Part shown: piece by piece, positions 1 to 11,785 of the stretch | How positions within the stretch are numbered: the stretch's first letter is position 1 | How the letters are laid out: each line of letters starts with the position of its first letter | Origin: Anaspis maculata | Lineage: Eukaryota > Arthropoda > Insecta > Coleoptera > Scraptiidae | Direction of reading: 5' to 3' | NCBI GenBank assembly: GCA_949128115.1 | Contig: OX421962.1 | Location: forward strand, 40,447,745 to 40,511,744 | DNA length: 64,000 nucleotides | Translations under genes and position numbers: made by a program | The notes under the pieces: model-generated | What the model was told of the DNA's origin: nothing | Seen by the model: the letters and a program-made list of their open reading frames with translations, nothing else | Databases searched by the model: none

Positions 1-447
1 ACGTTTGGACGTTTCGTTTCTGACTTTTGCGGGAATTTTGAATCGGATAGCTATACTGTTCCCATTATCATGTGGGGAAAGTCACTAGAGCCCATAAGGG
101 AGTTTTTAATGGACGAAGTAATAGAGTTTTTTCGTAGTAAGATGCACGTGTCTGGTGCAGCCACACTTCCATCAAGTTTGGGTCTTTCGTGAACCGGTGC
201 ATGGTTATGCTGGGTGTATTCGTCTTATTCTCGACTCGCATAGAGCGACACAACACCCTTGAACCATTTCTGTAAGTATCTTCTCAATTTTCCACTACAT
301 ATAACACACTTATTGGTAAGAACGAGGGTAAGAACAAGTGAAATCATGAAATCCATGCTGAAATCAAATAAATACAAGACAGAGCGCTTGTCAGATTCGA
401 AAAATTTACCATTGTCAGAAACGAAATGTCATATCTCAAGAAACATA
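1..447. other. no gene recognised
   Basis: AT-rich sequence. The open frames here are short, lack recognisable motifs and have no supporting splice or promoter context. I see nothing to annotate. Confidence 0.5.
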
Positions 448-644
448 GGGCGCTTTCCAATAACTGCGACAAGACGGATACACAATGTCAAAGTGCACTT
501 GCCAGCTCAATTCTGAACTCAGCCTCGCCAATGTTTCGATTGTGTCGACATGTGGTGCTATTACTGCTATTGGATCGCTAGCTGTGTCAAATTGTGTCCA
601 TATGAGTCGAATTGTGTCCTTATACGCCTTATTGGGAAGCGCCC
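448..644. repeat. short inverted-repeat MITE
   Basis: The left end GGGCGCTTTCCAATAA is mirrored by TTATTGGGAAGCGCCC on the right, with weaker complementarity extending about 40 bp inward. No clear target-site duplication is visible, so the family is unassigned. No coding capacity. Confidence 0.5.
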
Positions 645-791
645 AATGACCTTGATTAACCGTATCTTATACGCATGACGTCACAGTAAAGAGAGACAAC
701 GGAAAATTGGAGACCTCAATTAGTGTCACGTCTGTTGTTTAAAGTGTCAGATCCGGTTGTCAGTCGTTTGTCACGCGAATTGCATGATGTA

Positions 792-936
792 CCTCGGGTT
801 CCACCAAAATTTTCAGAGCAGAATAAATCTATCAGTCTGATAGTTGCTATGCACCAGCCAATAGGATGGCCAGTTGCTTAGTTACTATCAGAGTGATAAA
901 GTTATCACGTTGATAAAAGTTTGGTGGAACCCGAGG
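792..936. mobile_element. 145 bp MITE with GTA target duplication
   Basis: The terminal inverted repeats start CCTCGGGTTCCACC and end GGTGGAACCCGAGG. Both ends are flanked by the trinucleotide GTA (789-791 and 937-939), which reads as a 3 bp target-site duplication. The interior is non-coding. A 3 bp duplication is seen in PIF/Harbinger-type and some other elements, so the superfamily is not fixed. Confidence 0.7.
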
Positions 937-1802
937 GTAGTGTCTGGATATTCTTCAAAAAACAGGTGTTCTTCAAATCAAAGACGATGTTAATACCTAC
1001 CTAATGTTATTGTGATAAATAAAAAAGCAAAATTCTCATAAGTACGTGGTCTTCTTTTGAGTAGGAAACTATTCTTTGCAATAGATGCATGCTGGCGACG
1101 GGTGTCTTTCAATGATTTATGTGAGCATTTTGAAATGATCAACTACAGAAATGAGCAGCCCGAGCCCATGAATCACAGTCACACCTACGACGATGACGAG
1201 TGACGACACGGTGTGGACAGTGAACCCCGCTCTCAGCCTTGCAACTAATTTAAAAGAAAAATTGTGGCGTGAAACCTAGGTACATGTATTTTGATGGTAC
1301 TCAAAACCGTGCACGTTTTCTTTTTTTCTTGATAATCTTGCCTCCGACCTTGCTCTGGTGCAACTCAAGCTCATGCAGACTGCAGATGGATTCATAACTC
1401 TGAAATCAAGTTGATACGTGTCCATCGTCCAGTAGTCACGATTTTTCCTCTCTCCCTTGGACTGGTACACCCATCGGTGATCAAGTTTTTCCATTTCGTC
1501 TTGAGATAAGCACCGGGCTTCTTCCTAGCAAAACCTAACGTCACATTTTCATGCTGTGTCAATGCTGACACTTTGAAAACAGCGGTCAATCGCTAAAAGT
1601 TGGCGGGGATTCAACTTTTAGCGAATATTCGCTGAAAGTTGGACATTTTTGACAGGAAATCGATCCAGCGGTATATCGCCCGTGCGGACTAGCTTTAACG
1701 CATTCTATGTGACAGATGACGTTACAACGAACAATCAAAAAAATGCGTCGCCAATTCGCCATACACTAAACTATATTCGCAACAAGGGAGACTCGTTCGC
1801 CA
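937..1802. other. no gene recognised
   Basis: Non-coding and AT-rich. A small imperfect palindrome lies near 1598-1640 (CAACTTTTAGCG and CGCTGAAAGTTG). No supported gene. Confidence 0.5.
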
Positions 1803-2097
1803 TGGGCTACGTGCATGACATGTAACGCCGCGGCGAAATGTGAAGCTCTTGTTGAACTCGATTTAGTTAGCGAACATCTGACTAGGTGGTGCTTGTGTCG
1901 ACAAAAAAAACTGTCACTTTTCGCTGCCGTCATTCTGTCAACCGGCAATCAAACTGTCGACCATTCTGCAGGTGCCCATCACAACAAACAAATGCACGAG
2001 AAATAAATGTCGAAACAAGTAACCATGCAACCAAGTCAAAGCTGTTTTGCTGTCAAAGCAGTCCAACAAGCATTTCTTATTTTGACCACATTTTTGT

Positions 2098-2691
2098 ATG
2101 TTGTAATGTAATGTAATGTAATGTAATGTAATGTAATGTAATGTAATGTTTATTAATGTTTCACATAAAGAAAATGTTTACACAAGTCCACAAGTGCATA
2201 CAGAAAAGTCAGGTACGCAATAAAATATTTACAATTAACAGTCACAAGACAAATTATTTACATAGGACAAATAACAGATTAAAAACTCAACAGTGAAGCC
2301 GACACAAATTCACTGATTGAGTAGTACGCATGTTTTAGGAGATGCTCTCTAATAGTCGCCTTAAAAACATTTCGGTCCTGCGATCTGACTGTGGGAGGAA
2401 GTTTGTTATAAAATTTGACTCCATAGTAACTAACACCGTCACGGGTCTTGCTTAATCTTAAGTAAACTTGGTCAATGTCGTCACAGTTTCGAACTGGATA
2501 GCAATGGATCTGCCCTCTACTAACGCTGGTTCTGATGTGATCCTTCGTCCACAGCAAGCACTCAAGTATGTACATTGATGGCAAAGTGAGTATTTTCAAC
2601 GTCTTAAAAATTGATCTGCAATCATCACGGTAGCCCAAACCGCCAATCAAAATCCTGACCTGGTTGAGCTGGTTGGTTGACCTGTATGAGC
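2098..2691 (-). pseudogene. 5'-truncated LINE, C-terminal end of reverse transcriptase ORF
   Basis: A minus-strand open frame ends at 2279 and carries the C-terminal region typical of jockey/CR1-like non-LTR retrotransposon ORF2, downstream of the catalytic fingers and palm. Visible motifs are YRDDCRSIFKTLKILTLPS, then YILECLLW, then YYGVKFYNKLPPTVRS, and finally HAYYSISEF close to the stop. The stop is followed by about 130 bp of UTR with AATAAA-like sequence and a (ATTAC)n tail on the minus strand, read as (ATGTA)n at 2103-2148. None of the YADD catalytic region is present, so the copy was dead on arrival. It is inserted in the MITE 1803-2728. Clade assignment is inference from motif style. 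Confidence 0.75.
2103..2148. repeat. (ATGTA)n microsatellite, LINE tail
   Basis: About nine uninterrupted pentamers. Position and orientation fit the 3' tail of the minus-strand LINE beside it. Confidence 0.9.
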
Positions 2692-2788
2692 CTACGCGTT
2701 GACCGCTCAAGCTTATGCACATAGCCCATATAGTCCGGGAGCACTGGGTCAAAAAAGGCTTGGCCGTGTGCAACTTCGTGAAGATATA

Positions 2789-3708
2789 CAGGATGTCCGT
2801 TTTACGAGGCTAAGCATGGGTATCTCGCTCATATTTAGAGATACAGAGTCGGTTAAATTAGAAAAAAGTTGCGAATTTTCATGAAGATTAATGATTCAAA
2901 AAGATATTTGACCTGTCAGTTTTAGTTTTCGAGAGATCGAGAAAAAACAGAAATTTGTAATTTTTGTTTTTATTTTTTATTTGAAAAACGGTTGAAGGTA
3001 GTCTTTTCTAATTAAGACGTTGTGTAGGCACTTTTCCAAGGGGAATTCATTGTTGCCAAAATCTTCATTCTAGCTTTCAAAACAACCGAGATATGACATT
3101 CAACTTTTTTTTCTCTTATGGGCGCCATATTGGATTTTGACATTTTTGAATACAATATTTTTTTCTGGTTACAACGATGTGTCGCATGCCACGATTGAAT
3201 TCATGCTTTTGAGCAAAAAATTATTTTTTTATTTTTCAAAGAGTGCTTTGGAAACAAAAACAGCACTGTCAATGAAAAAAACGTAAATGTTGAACATTTA
3301 TTTAACAGTGACATGTGGCACATCGTTGTAACCAGAAAAGAATACCGTATTCAAAAATACCAAAATCCAACATGGCGCCCATTAGAGCAAAAAGTTGAAT
3401 GTCGTATCTCGGTTGTTTTGAAAGCTGGAATAAAGATTTTGGCAGCTTTGAATTCCCCTTGGAAAAGTGCCCTGACAATATCTAGATTAAAAAAGGCCAC
3501 CTTTAACCGTTTTTTGAATAAAAAATTAAAACAAAAATTCAAATTCCTGTTTTCTCACGATATCTCAAAAACTAAAATCGATACGTCAAATTTCTTTTTG
3601 GATCATTGATCGTCATGAAAATGCGCAACTTTTTCCTAGTTTAACCGACTTTGTATCTCTCAAGATAAGCGAGATACCCATGCTTAGCCTCGAAAAACAG
3701 ACACCCTG
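2789..3708. mobile_element. 920 bp long-TIR element, TA target, ends CAGGATGTCC / GACACCCTG
   Basis: The two halves are inverted copies of one another over roughly 400 bp each: GTTAAATTAGAAAAAAGTTG near 2853 pairs with the block near 3635. It is flanked by TA on both sides (2787-2788 and 3709-3710), and the opposite arm of the surrounding palindrome lacks it. Each half contains a GCGCCATATTGGATTTT-like block. Related sequence begins at 12895. No transposase is encoded. Confidence 0.75.
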
Positions 3709-4422
3709 TATGGAGCTATAATACCTCACTCGATTCCTAGACCGTCAAGGATCGTGAAAAATTATGATGGAACATTGACATCTGCTGCAAGCAAATATGG
3801 TGGAGGCGCCATAATGGGCTCCATCTGGTAGTAAGAAATTGGCTATCCCTTGTTTGTTTTTCAAGAAATGTCAACATTTGAACCGTTATTTTGTAGACAA
3901 ATGAATTTTCTCCCTATTTCATACCTGAATTTTTAAACGTCGTTTCGGGAAACTGTCAAAATTGTCTTTGTAAGATATACTAAATCCCGGCATTTTTCAA
4001 AGGCTATCCGATATTTTTGAAACTTGACAGTACATATCATAGATATTGAGGTGCCCTTTACAAATTTTCACTTTTCCACTTCGTATCGTTGCTGTTTTGG
4101 CCGCCATATTGACAAGATGACACCCAAGATCAGTTCTTTGTCAATATCTTCATTTTAGTCGATGTGAGGTGGAAGCTTTTATGCGAAAATTGAAGCTTAT
4201 TCAATTCTCTATAATTTGATTTTTCACTTGTTCACGTGCTACTTCTGGTTCTTGGGTTATGGCTTGTAGAATTCTCTGGAACATCAACTTTTGGCATCCA
4301 ATCTGCATGTTGATTCCAGCTCCACGTGGCAGTTGAATTAACCATAATCAATCATAAGCTGTCAATCACTGACCATTGATATCCAGAAAATCAATCATGG
4401 TATAATGGTTGTTATGCAACTA

Positions 4423-4771
4423 CAGGGTGAACTCTAAGGGCAAATTGACTTTAAAATGGTATAGCTTAAGAACCTAAGTCGCACATAGATGGTTGAGATG
4501 TCAAATTATAGAGAATTTAATGGACCTCCGTTTTGACTGAAAAATTGTAAGATTTAAAGACGAATTAAACAAAAACTTTCCATACAATTATTTTTTTTTG
4601 GCCATTTTTCCAAAATTTTGGGCAGAACGGTAGAGATACGAAAGTGGGAAAAGTGGATATTCTCGATGATTCTATTGTAATAATTAGTGTCAAATTTCTT
4701 TAATATTCTCCAAATATGCTACATTACTTTTATTCCTTTCTAAAGTCAGTTTGTCTTCACAGTTCACCCTG
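4423..4771. mobile_element. CAGGGTGAACT-type MITE at the centre of the palindrome
   Basis: Ends are CAGGGTGAACT and AGTTCACCCTG, preceded on the left by TA and followed on the right by TC. It sits where the two arms of the 2738-6535 palindrome meet. No coding capacity. Confidence 0.6.
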
Positions 4772-5163
4772 TCATTATACACAACCACCATCACCATGAT
4801 CCATTTTCTAAATTTTTATCATCTATGGTTATTAGCTAAGAAGTATTTATGGTTAATTTGCCTTCTGTTTGTTGGTGGTATCAATTTGACATGCTGACTG
4901 AATTCCGAAAGTTGATGCTTCCGGAAGTTCTGAAAGTCTTGACGTAAAATTCGTGAGTCGCACATAAATGATTGATATGTCAAATTGTAGAGACTTGAAT
5001 GAGCTTTCCTACGCATATACCTACACGTTTAAATCTTGAGTCAGTTAAATTGAAAATATTGGCAAAAAACGTTTTTTGGGCGCCATTTTTTTTATATTGC
5101 AGCCAAAACAGCAAAGGTACAAAGTGGAAAAGTGTAAATTCGAAAAGGACTCCTCAAGATCTA

Positions 5164-5672
5164 CAGGGTGATTCAAAAATGGCACATTTCCTCCCGTATA
5201 CGTTATGAGAGACATTGGCGGAGCACGGAAAAAATAGTAAAAAAAATTGGCTTGTTTCTCTTTCGACTTATAAAGAGGTGAAGTTGAAAATTCAGCTTCT
5301 TCAGTTTGCATGATTTTGAAGCAAAGCATTGTTAGTCGCGAAGAATCACACGCCGTTAGTAGTTCCCGAATAAAAATTTCTCTTGCAATTGAGATTTGAG
5401 TCGTATTTTTGAATTTTAAAATTCGCCTTCCAGTATGTATGCTTGGTATGGCATGGCAGGTTCTACGGAGTTTCCAGGGTAGCAATACATTCATGCTATT
5501 GTAATGTACCTCTTTGATCTGAAGGTGCCAGGTAGGTACTAATGCGATGCTGCCAGATTGAACAGATTTGTTTTGGTTAATAACTCGCAAATCAAAGCCA
5601 ATTAATTTTTTTAATTATTTTTCCCATGCTCCGTTAACGTCCACTATAACGTGCCTGAGAGGAAATGCGCCA
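5164..5672. mobile_element. inverted-repeat element in the right arm of the foldback
   Basis: Absent from the left arm of the surrounding palindrome. Its ends pair over about 75 bp (GGCACATTTCCTC near 5178 with GAGGAAATGCGCC near 5660). The left terminus has TA plus CAGGGTG; the right terminus has lost this signature. Confidence 0.55.
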
Positions 5673-5925
5673 AGCTTCAAGAATATCGGATGAACTTCAA
5701 AAAATGCTGGAATTTAGCATATCTTATAAAGACAATTTTGACAGTTTCCCGAAATGACGTTTGTAATTTTATATATGAAATAGGAAGAGAATTCTTTTGT
5801 CCACAAAATGACGCCCCAGATGTTGAAATCCGTTGGAAAACAAACGAGCTACAGCCAGTTTCTTATTATCATATATGAAGCCCATTTTGGCACCTCCACC
5901 ATATTTGCCTGCAGCAGATGCCAAT

Positions 5926-6432
5926 GACTGCGTTTTCATCGTAGCTTTGGATCCGATCGAAACTTTATCCGATCAAGTCGATCCGCTTAAAATTGCCGAT
6001 GTAAACGGTCAGGATTGAGATTTCAATCGGATGGAGCAGTTCAAGTCGATCCGGTGCTTTGGCCGGCTTGACTTGAGTTGAGCGGATCGAGACCCGCATC
6101 CGCTCGTATTTTGGCCTATGCAAACGGGATCGGATCGAAGTGACAGATGACCGACTTGTAAACAAAGCGTATTTTTACTAAATATCAAAGGATTCCCAGT
6201 AATTGTGATAAAATACACAAAAAAATTCAATTATTGAATAGTTTTCGGTTTGGTGCAGTTTGACGCGTTTTAAACCATGTTGTCACTCCTAAATTCTAAC
6301 CTAATTCTAAGGGAGTGAAATAAGATTGAGTGAAGCGGATCGAACGTGTGACGATAAAAACGCTCTTGACTGAAGCCACTTTGGATCCGATCGAAACTCG
6401 AGCGGATCGAAAGCTGCGATAGAAACGCAGTC
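5926..6432. mobile_element. GACTGCG-TIR MITE, copy 1, AAT target duplication
   Basis: 507 bp with imperfect terminal inverted repeats of about 35 bp beginning GACTGCGTTTTCATCG and ending CGATAGAAACGCAGTC. It is rich in GATCCGATCGAA-type words. It is flanked by AAT on both sides (5923-5925, 6433-6435). The left arm of the surrounding palindrome holds the empty site with one AAT, so the 3 bp duplication is directly seen. Copy 2 is at 11254-11785 in the opposite orientation. Confidence 0.85.
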
Positions 6433-6535
6433 AATAGCCCACCATGATTTTTAATAGTCCTTGATGGGCCGGGAATCGATCAAGACATAACTCCACATAT
6501 CTTCACGAAGCTGCACACGGCACGACTTTTGCCCC

Positions 6536-6880
6536 CATACTAATGGGAAAGAGATCAAATAAATGTAACCCCAGCCCATCGGCCACGTCTAGCCTCGGGT
6601 GGCGTAGTACCGAACGTGGTACCCCAGATTCCTACCTGATTCATGGCCCCAGAAAATGGTTCTGAAATTAGCATTAGTTTGTTAGGACATCAAAATTTAA
6701 ATTGTGACTCTGTTTGACCGTCTGGAATAGCGTTTGAGTGATTTGAAATGGAATTGTTGAGAAAAATTTCTGGTAATATATTTTTTTTCGAATCAGCTAG
6801 ATAGTGACGAACAATTCAAGAATCGCATTTGTAGAATTTTTTATGTAGTATCCGGAAATCAGATTCTAAAAAATATCTAT
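6536..6880. other. no gene recognised
   Basis: Non-coding spacer between repeats. Nothing supportable. Confidence 0.5.
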
Positions 6881-7335
6881 ACAGGATGATTTTTTTTAAC
6901 AGAAACTCGAAAATCAAAATTTTGATCAGGTACTGTTCTGTATTGTTTTCATAGGTGAATAGGGCGCTACAAAGGCCCTTGTTGTTAGAATATACCTGAT
7001 GCAAAATTAAAATCAATTTTATTGATCTAACCGTGAGATATGGCCAATCAAACTTTTCGGTTGAATTTATCATTATCATTATTAAAGAAAAGCTATAAAA
7101 CTGAATTAAGAAAAAAACAAATCTCCTAGAAAAATTAAAACACAAATTATTGATATGAAAATAATACCAGAATATTGAGCTAAAAAAATTAACAAATAAA
7201 TCACCTAATCATCCTGTATATAGGAAACGGAGGACGTCAGGAAAATTTCGATTGCATCAGATACTGATTAGCCCCGAAAAAGTAGGTACATTTGCCCTCA
7301 AGGTATGTTCGTTACTTCGTGGGACAACTTGTGCA
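6881..7335. repeat. bipartite repeat U1-U2, copy A
   Basis: U1 (6881-7218) runs from ACAGGATGATT to AATCATCCTGT and contains GCGCTACAAAGGCCCTTG. U2 (7219-7335) contains GAAACGGAGGACGTCAGGA and ends near TTACTTCGTGGGAC. Both blocks occur at 32630-32940 in reverse orientation and in the same relative order, so U1 and U2 travel together or were inserted once and duplicated. Confidence 0.65.
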
Positions 7336-10300
7336 TCATACCTACTTTCGACGTTATTCACCGATCTAATGAAACGATTACGAAAAAGTATGTAGACAAA
7401 ACTGTGGAGCTTGAAAAGTCACAAATCCTAGCTGAATAGCTATAGGTACTTACGATATTAATTAAAAAATCTCTATTTGTACTTTTTAATTAGTGCATAC
7501 AATGCGTAAAGCAACGAACAAGGGAAGTTTTACGATATAAGCTGAAAGATAAAGCCCCTGAGTAGGAATTCTTTACATTATACTTACCCAAGGAAAATGA
7601 ACGAAGCCGGCGCGGCAGCGGCAGCGGTGTGTATATCAAACGAAAGGACGAAAACAATTGGTATTACGGTGTAGCTTATTATGAATATTTTGTAATATGT
7701 AGCTACCGGTACCAAAATCTGAATACCTGTTTTAAAAATTATTGCAGCACTAAAAGCACACGAGCACTGGGACTGTTTTCCAGGCACAAGTACTTTAGAA
7801 CGTTTCCATATCCGAGTTCATTCATCAAGGTTAAAAGGAGTTGAGTGTTGAAAGCTGAAACACGGGAATGTTCGCTGAAGTCCTTACAATGGAATAAAAA
7901 TTGCGCCTTTATTTATCTAATTTCACCTTCCGAGCTAAACTGGGTGAAAACACAAGCGCTTAATGCACTTTGAGCTTTGTCTCCGCTGCTCGCAGCATTC
8001 AGAACTTTAGAAGAGCTAGTGCAATTGTGTCTAATTACAGAATAAAGTTCTTCCCGAAAGTTAGATACATTTTATATGGATCAAAATTAATGTGTCGACA
8101 CTCTAAACTTGACGTGTCGAGTGTCGACACACGATATGCACAAGTGAGTTTAAAACTTCAAAACAGGCGAACTTCTACGATACAACAAGATTCGATTCCT
8201 ATTTTGTGCCGTTGGTAGGTTATTACTGTGTTATATTCAAAGCGTGGTGCGTGGTAGAATTTAATAATCCCAGCTGAAGTTCGTTGCTTCAGCCTCTGAT
8301 TCAGTAGGTCAACCAGAGCTAAGCTTGCACGAAGACTTTTTGGGTCGGAAAATTTTTAATGTTTCCGCTGTTCTTTGTAATTTTTATAGTAGACTAGTTT
8401 TTTCACATTTTCTTTTGTGAGATAAGCTGCGCAGTGTGGTGTGAGATGGGAAACACCATGCAGGTATTTCACCTCCACTTACCGCACTTCTACTTCACAT
8501 AACATCGTTCACACGGGGGATACCTTTAGAGCGTGAAAATTAATGCCATGTAACTATATTAGGTACCACTATCCTTGAGTTAATCATCCTTGTAGATTGG
8601 TCTCCGCTACATTTCCTCCGGTTTCTGTGAGATTCAAGATGTGTATAATCTCCGGCGATTAACAGGGGTAACTTAAAATTCAACAAACATACCACTAATT
8701 TAACTACAGGGGTGGAGGCTTCAAGATCGTAGTTAATAATTCACACAACCATTTGCATCATTCATATTGTTTTGTGTTGGACGAACGGCAGAGGCAGCGG
8801 ATGGGCGAAACTTTACGCATGTCGTCAACGTCAGCTTACTTATGCCTAGTTCAGGTAGGTTACCTATAATATTATTACTGAAGGAGAATTAAGATTGATT
8901 TGAACGAATCAATTATTATTTCAGTTGAGGAATTATTCTTGATGGATTGAAATTTGGAATTCAGCGAGTCGACTTCGTATTCGCATTCGTAAGTGTCGGA
9001 GTGCCAGAGGCAGTGTTCTCTGTAAACAAAATAGTGATGAAAACCCGCAGGGTGTTCGCCGAAGAATCGAATCTGAGACTTCAGATTCTTCAGAACAATT
9101 ACCTACCCATATAGACAATAGACATAGCTTTGTGAACAGACACCGGTAAATGTAGGCACGTTTAACGCCAAGAGCTAATACAAATATTTCCAATGGCAAA
9201 GGAATCAAAGGATGCACCCGGTTTCAGACCTCTGGACCGCTGCATTTATTCGAAACGCTTCTGACCATCAATCACTTGAAATCAAATCAAATCAAGCGCG
9301 AAATGAGAAACGAGGAAAATAAAAATAATCACGAAAAAAAAGCGGTCACAAATAGCATCCGCCACTACGTCTGGCGAGGCTTAAAAACATAAGTAATTAA
9401 GTAAGTACAACATAATTACTTGATGTTTGTCATGGGCTATCCAGATTGGGTAGGCTTCGGTATTTCGAAATACCTCAATAATTAATTAATTAAGAATTGA
9501 ACTCCATCGTTGATCAATGATGATAAATTATGAATGCATTGGGAAAAAGTAAACACCAACAAACACAACAAAGATATCTCTCTTGGACAGGAGTTGGCGA
9601 AGAAGAGAAGTCCTCAATCTTGTTTCTTGCCGGATTCCTCTTGTAGTAAGTAATAACTTCGTGTTGTCTTTCGGGGTTATTTCTCGCTCGAATTTCGATA
9701 TAATTTGCGGCTGGTAATCCACGCCCTTCTCAGAACTGGGAGTAGGTAGTAATCTCGAGATCTCTCGAGAATTTAAGTTTGATACGGGTTCAAAGGTAAC
9801 AATGCTAGACGGTCATAAATTGTATCTTAGAAAGCGGCCGCGTAAACGGACATCGATTCCTCGACCTTTCATTTCCCGCTAACTTCATCGAGATTCAGGG
9901 CGAGAACAAGGCGTCGGATCGAATTTTGTTTGGGTTAACACACAGCTTTGTAAACTTGATTGTTCCCTTGCTGAGCCTGCACACTCACCGAGGGCGAATA
10001 ACCTACTTTTGGAAGATTTTTTTTTAATGGCGGTGCGAAAAAGAAAAAAGTCTCCTCGATGGTGCCCGGTGCTTGCGCCCTTCTCGTTGGTTGTCTCCAA
10101 TTTCCTGCGGTGGTTGCAGCCATCAACTACAAGTGAAAATAAGTTCCCCGAGCGCAGCGTACACATAATTTCAACGCGTTTTTTTTTTGTCAGCTAATTT
10201 AAACATTGAATTTATTACGCCTTCGGATGGAAATGAGAACCTCGATGACGAGAAGTTAGGTTTCTTGGCCACTCACGTTTTAAAATGATTGTACAACGGT

Positions 10301-10480
10301 TCGGCGTTGTTGAAAACAGTGAAGTGAAATTCCACGGGCTACGATGACTCAGAAAAGCCTACCTTTCGTTTGTGATGCCTACGATATCAGTAATTAAGTG
10401 AATATGCCCTATGGCGTGAGGCTCAGTGGCGCACTTTTCTCGTAGTGGATCAGTGAACAGGTATCGTATCTTTATGGAAA
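7336..10480. other. about 3.1 kb without a recognisable gene
   Basis: Only short, motif-free open frames. AT-rich, with scattered GTAGGTAC words and a short perfect palindrome CTCGAGATCTCTCGAG near 9754. No repeat shared with the rest of the window was noticed. Confidence 0.45.
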
Positions 10481-10489
10481 TATACGCGT

Positions 10490-10700
10490 ACTCTTTGAAT
10501 TTAAACTGAATAATTGCTCGAAAGCTATGGAAAATCTAAAAGGCGACCTTGGAAAATGTGAAAATGTTGAATTTGACATGAACATATTGATTCTCCACGG
10601 AAAATAGGACATATATTTTGAATCTGAACTCTGAATCGCTCGAAAACTATGGAGATTCAAAATCGCGACGATGGAAAATGTGAAAGTGTTCAAATGGATA
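10490..10700. repeat. two-copy direct repeat, spacing about 125 bp
   Basis: The block GAATTTAAACTGAATAATTG...GGAAAATGTGAAAATGTT recurs as GAATCTGAACTCTGAATCGC...GGAAAATGTGAAAGTGTT. Both contain GCTCGAAA(G/A)CTATGGA. Diverged tandem duplication of unknown origin. Confidence 0.6.
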
Positions 10701-10849
10701 AATCATAATAGTATATTGGAAATAGAATTTAAGCCGGAATTTATTAAAACAGAAACGGGTTTCTGTTGATTTTCTTCTTATCGATATTTCTTATATTTGC
10801 TGCATCTTATTCATAAGTATCAAACGCCGGAAAATTCCACTTTCACAGT

Positions 10850-10930
10850 ACAACACCCAGACCTGCATTGCTCGGGAATCGAACCCGGGCCGAGTACGCA
10901 TTCCACTTGACTAGTGGGCCGTCCTGTGAA
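10850..10930 (-). repeat. tRNA-derived sequence (SINE-head-like)
   Basis: On the minus strand there is an A-box-like TAGTCAAGTGG followed closely by a B-box GGGTTCGATTCCC. The gap between them is too short for an anticodon arm and no acceptor stem is seen, so this is not a functional tRNA gene. A SINE head or tRNA pseudogene is the likely origin. The segment is bracketed by ACTTTCACAG and CTGTGAAAGT. Confidence 0.45.
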
Positions 10931-11253
10931 AGTTGAGTAATTTTCATCAAAACGTAATCACAAGGCAGCCCTATGCCTTGTTCTTATGCTGTTCCACAAC
11001 TAAATTTTATCACAGTCAACTGCAATTGTAAAAACTCATTTTTAAAAATTCGTAACTTATTCAACCATCTGTTCCCGTTGTATCGATGTGCTTGTTTTTT
11101 TTTTAAGAAAACTGCAAAAAATTATCTAATAATTCTCGCATAATGTACCTACGTTTTTCTACAAGATAATACGTACATGTCCGCATGTCAAAAATTTCAA
11201 GTCATACATTCACAAGTTCGTCGTCCATGCGTTGCTACTCCTTTAGTATCATT
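10931..11253. other. no gene recognised
   Basis: AT-rich spacer. Nothing supportable. Confidence 0.5.
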
Positions 11254-11785
11254 GACTGCGTTTCTATCGCAGCTTTCGATCCGCTCGAGTTTCGATGGGA
11301 TCCAGAGTGGCTTCAGTCAAGCGCGTTTTTATCGTCGCACGTTCGATCCGCTTCACTCAATCCTATTTCACTCCCTTAGAGTTAGGTTAGGATTTAGGAG
11401 CGACAACAACATGCGGTTTAAAACGCGTCAAACTGCACCAAACCGAAAACTATTCAATAATTGAATTTTTTGGTGTAGGTACTTCAAAATCAAAATATTC
11501 ACAATTACTGGGGAAGCATCCCTCGATATTTAGTAAAAATACGCTGTGTTTACAAGTCGGTCATCTGTCACTTCGATCCGATCCCGTTTGCATCGGCCAA
11601 AATACGAGCGGATGCGGGTCTCGATCCGCTCGACTCAAGTCAAGCCGGCCAAAGCACCGGATCGACTTGAACTGCTTCATCCGATTGAAATCTCAATCCT
11701 GACCGTTTATATCGGCAATATCGAGCGGATCGACTCGATCGGATAGAGTTTCGATCGGATCCAAAGCTGCGATGGAAACGCAGTC
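11254..11785. mobile_element. GACTGCG-TIR MITE, copy 2, ATT target duplication
   Basis: 532 bp, the reverse-orientation partner of 5926-6432 and readily alignable to it throughout. Flanked by ATT on both sides (11251-11253, 11786-11788). The duplication AAT/ATT in the two copies is the same 3 bp word read on opposite strands, implying a target preference. A 66-codon open frame is conserved in both copies but runs through the repeat-rich arm and is not a credible protein. Confidence 0.85.

Larger units (their letters stand above)
1803..2728. mobile_element. TGGG-TIR MITE, interrupted by a LINE 3' end
   Basis: The terminal repeats are TGGGCTACGTGCATGAC on the left and the complement of ATGCACATAGCCCA on the right. 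The right end is followed by TA; the left flank is CA, a decayed TA. A second copy at 52721-53033 is 313 bp and uninterrupted by the LINE, so here the extra ~600 bp (2098 to about 2690) is a later insertion. The TA target suggests a Tc1/mariner-type non-autonomous element. Confidence 0.7.
2738..6535. mobile_element. giant foldback (long inverted repeat) with nested insertions
   Basis: The left arm (from CCGTGTGCAACTTCGTGAAG near 2764) is mirrored by CTTCACGAAGCTGCACACGG near 6495. The two arms can be followed inward through matching blocks, for example 3715-3760 with 6455-6490, 3900-4020 with 5690-5800, 4040-4200 with 4970-5160, and 4340-4420 with 4775-4870. Four segments present on one side only, or in the centre, are later insertions: 2789-3708, 4423-4771, about 5164-5672, and 5926-6432. 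Open frames inside the arms are chance products. Confidence 0.75.

Noticed and set aside
5965..11746. A 66-codon frame conserved between the two GACTGCG MITEs
   Set aside because: The copies are alike at the DNA level throughout, and the frame runs through inverted-repeat arms; no domain or start context.
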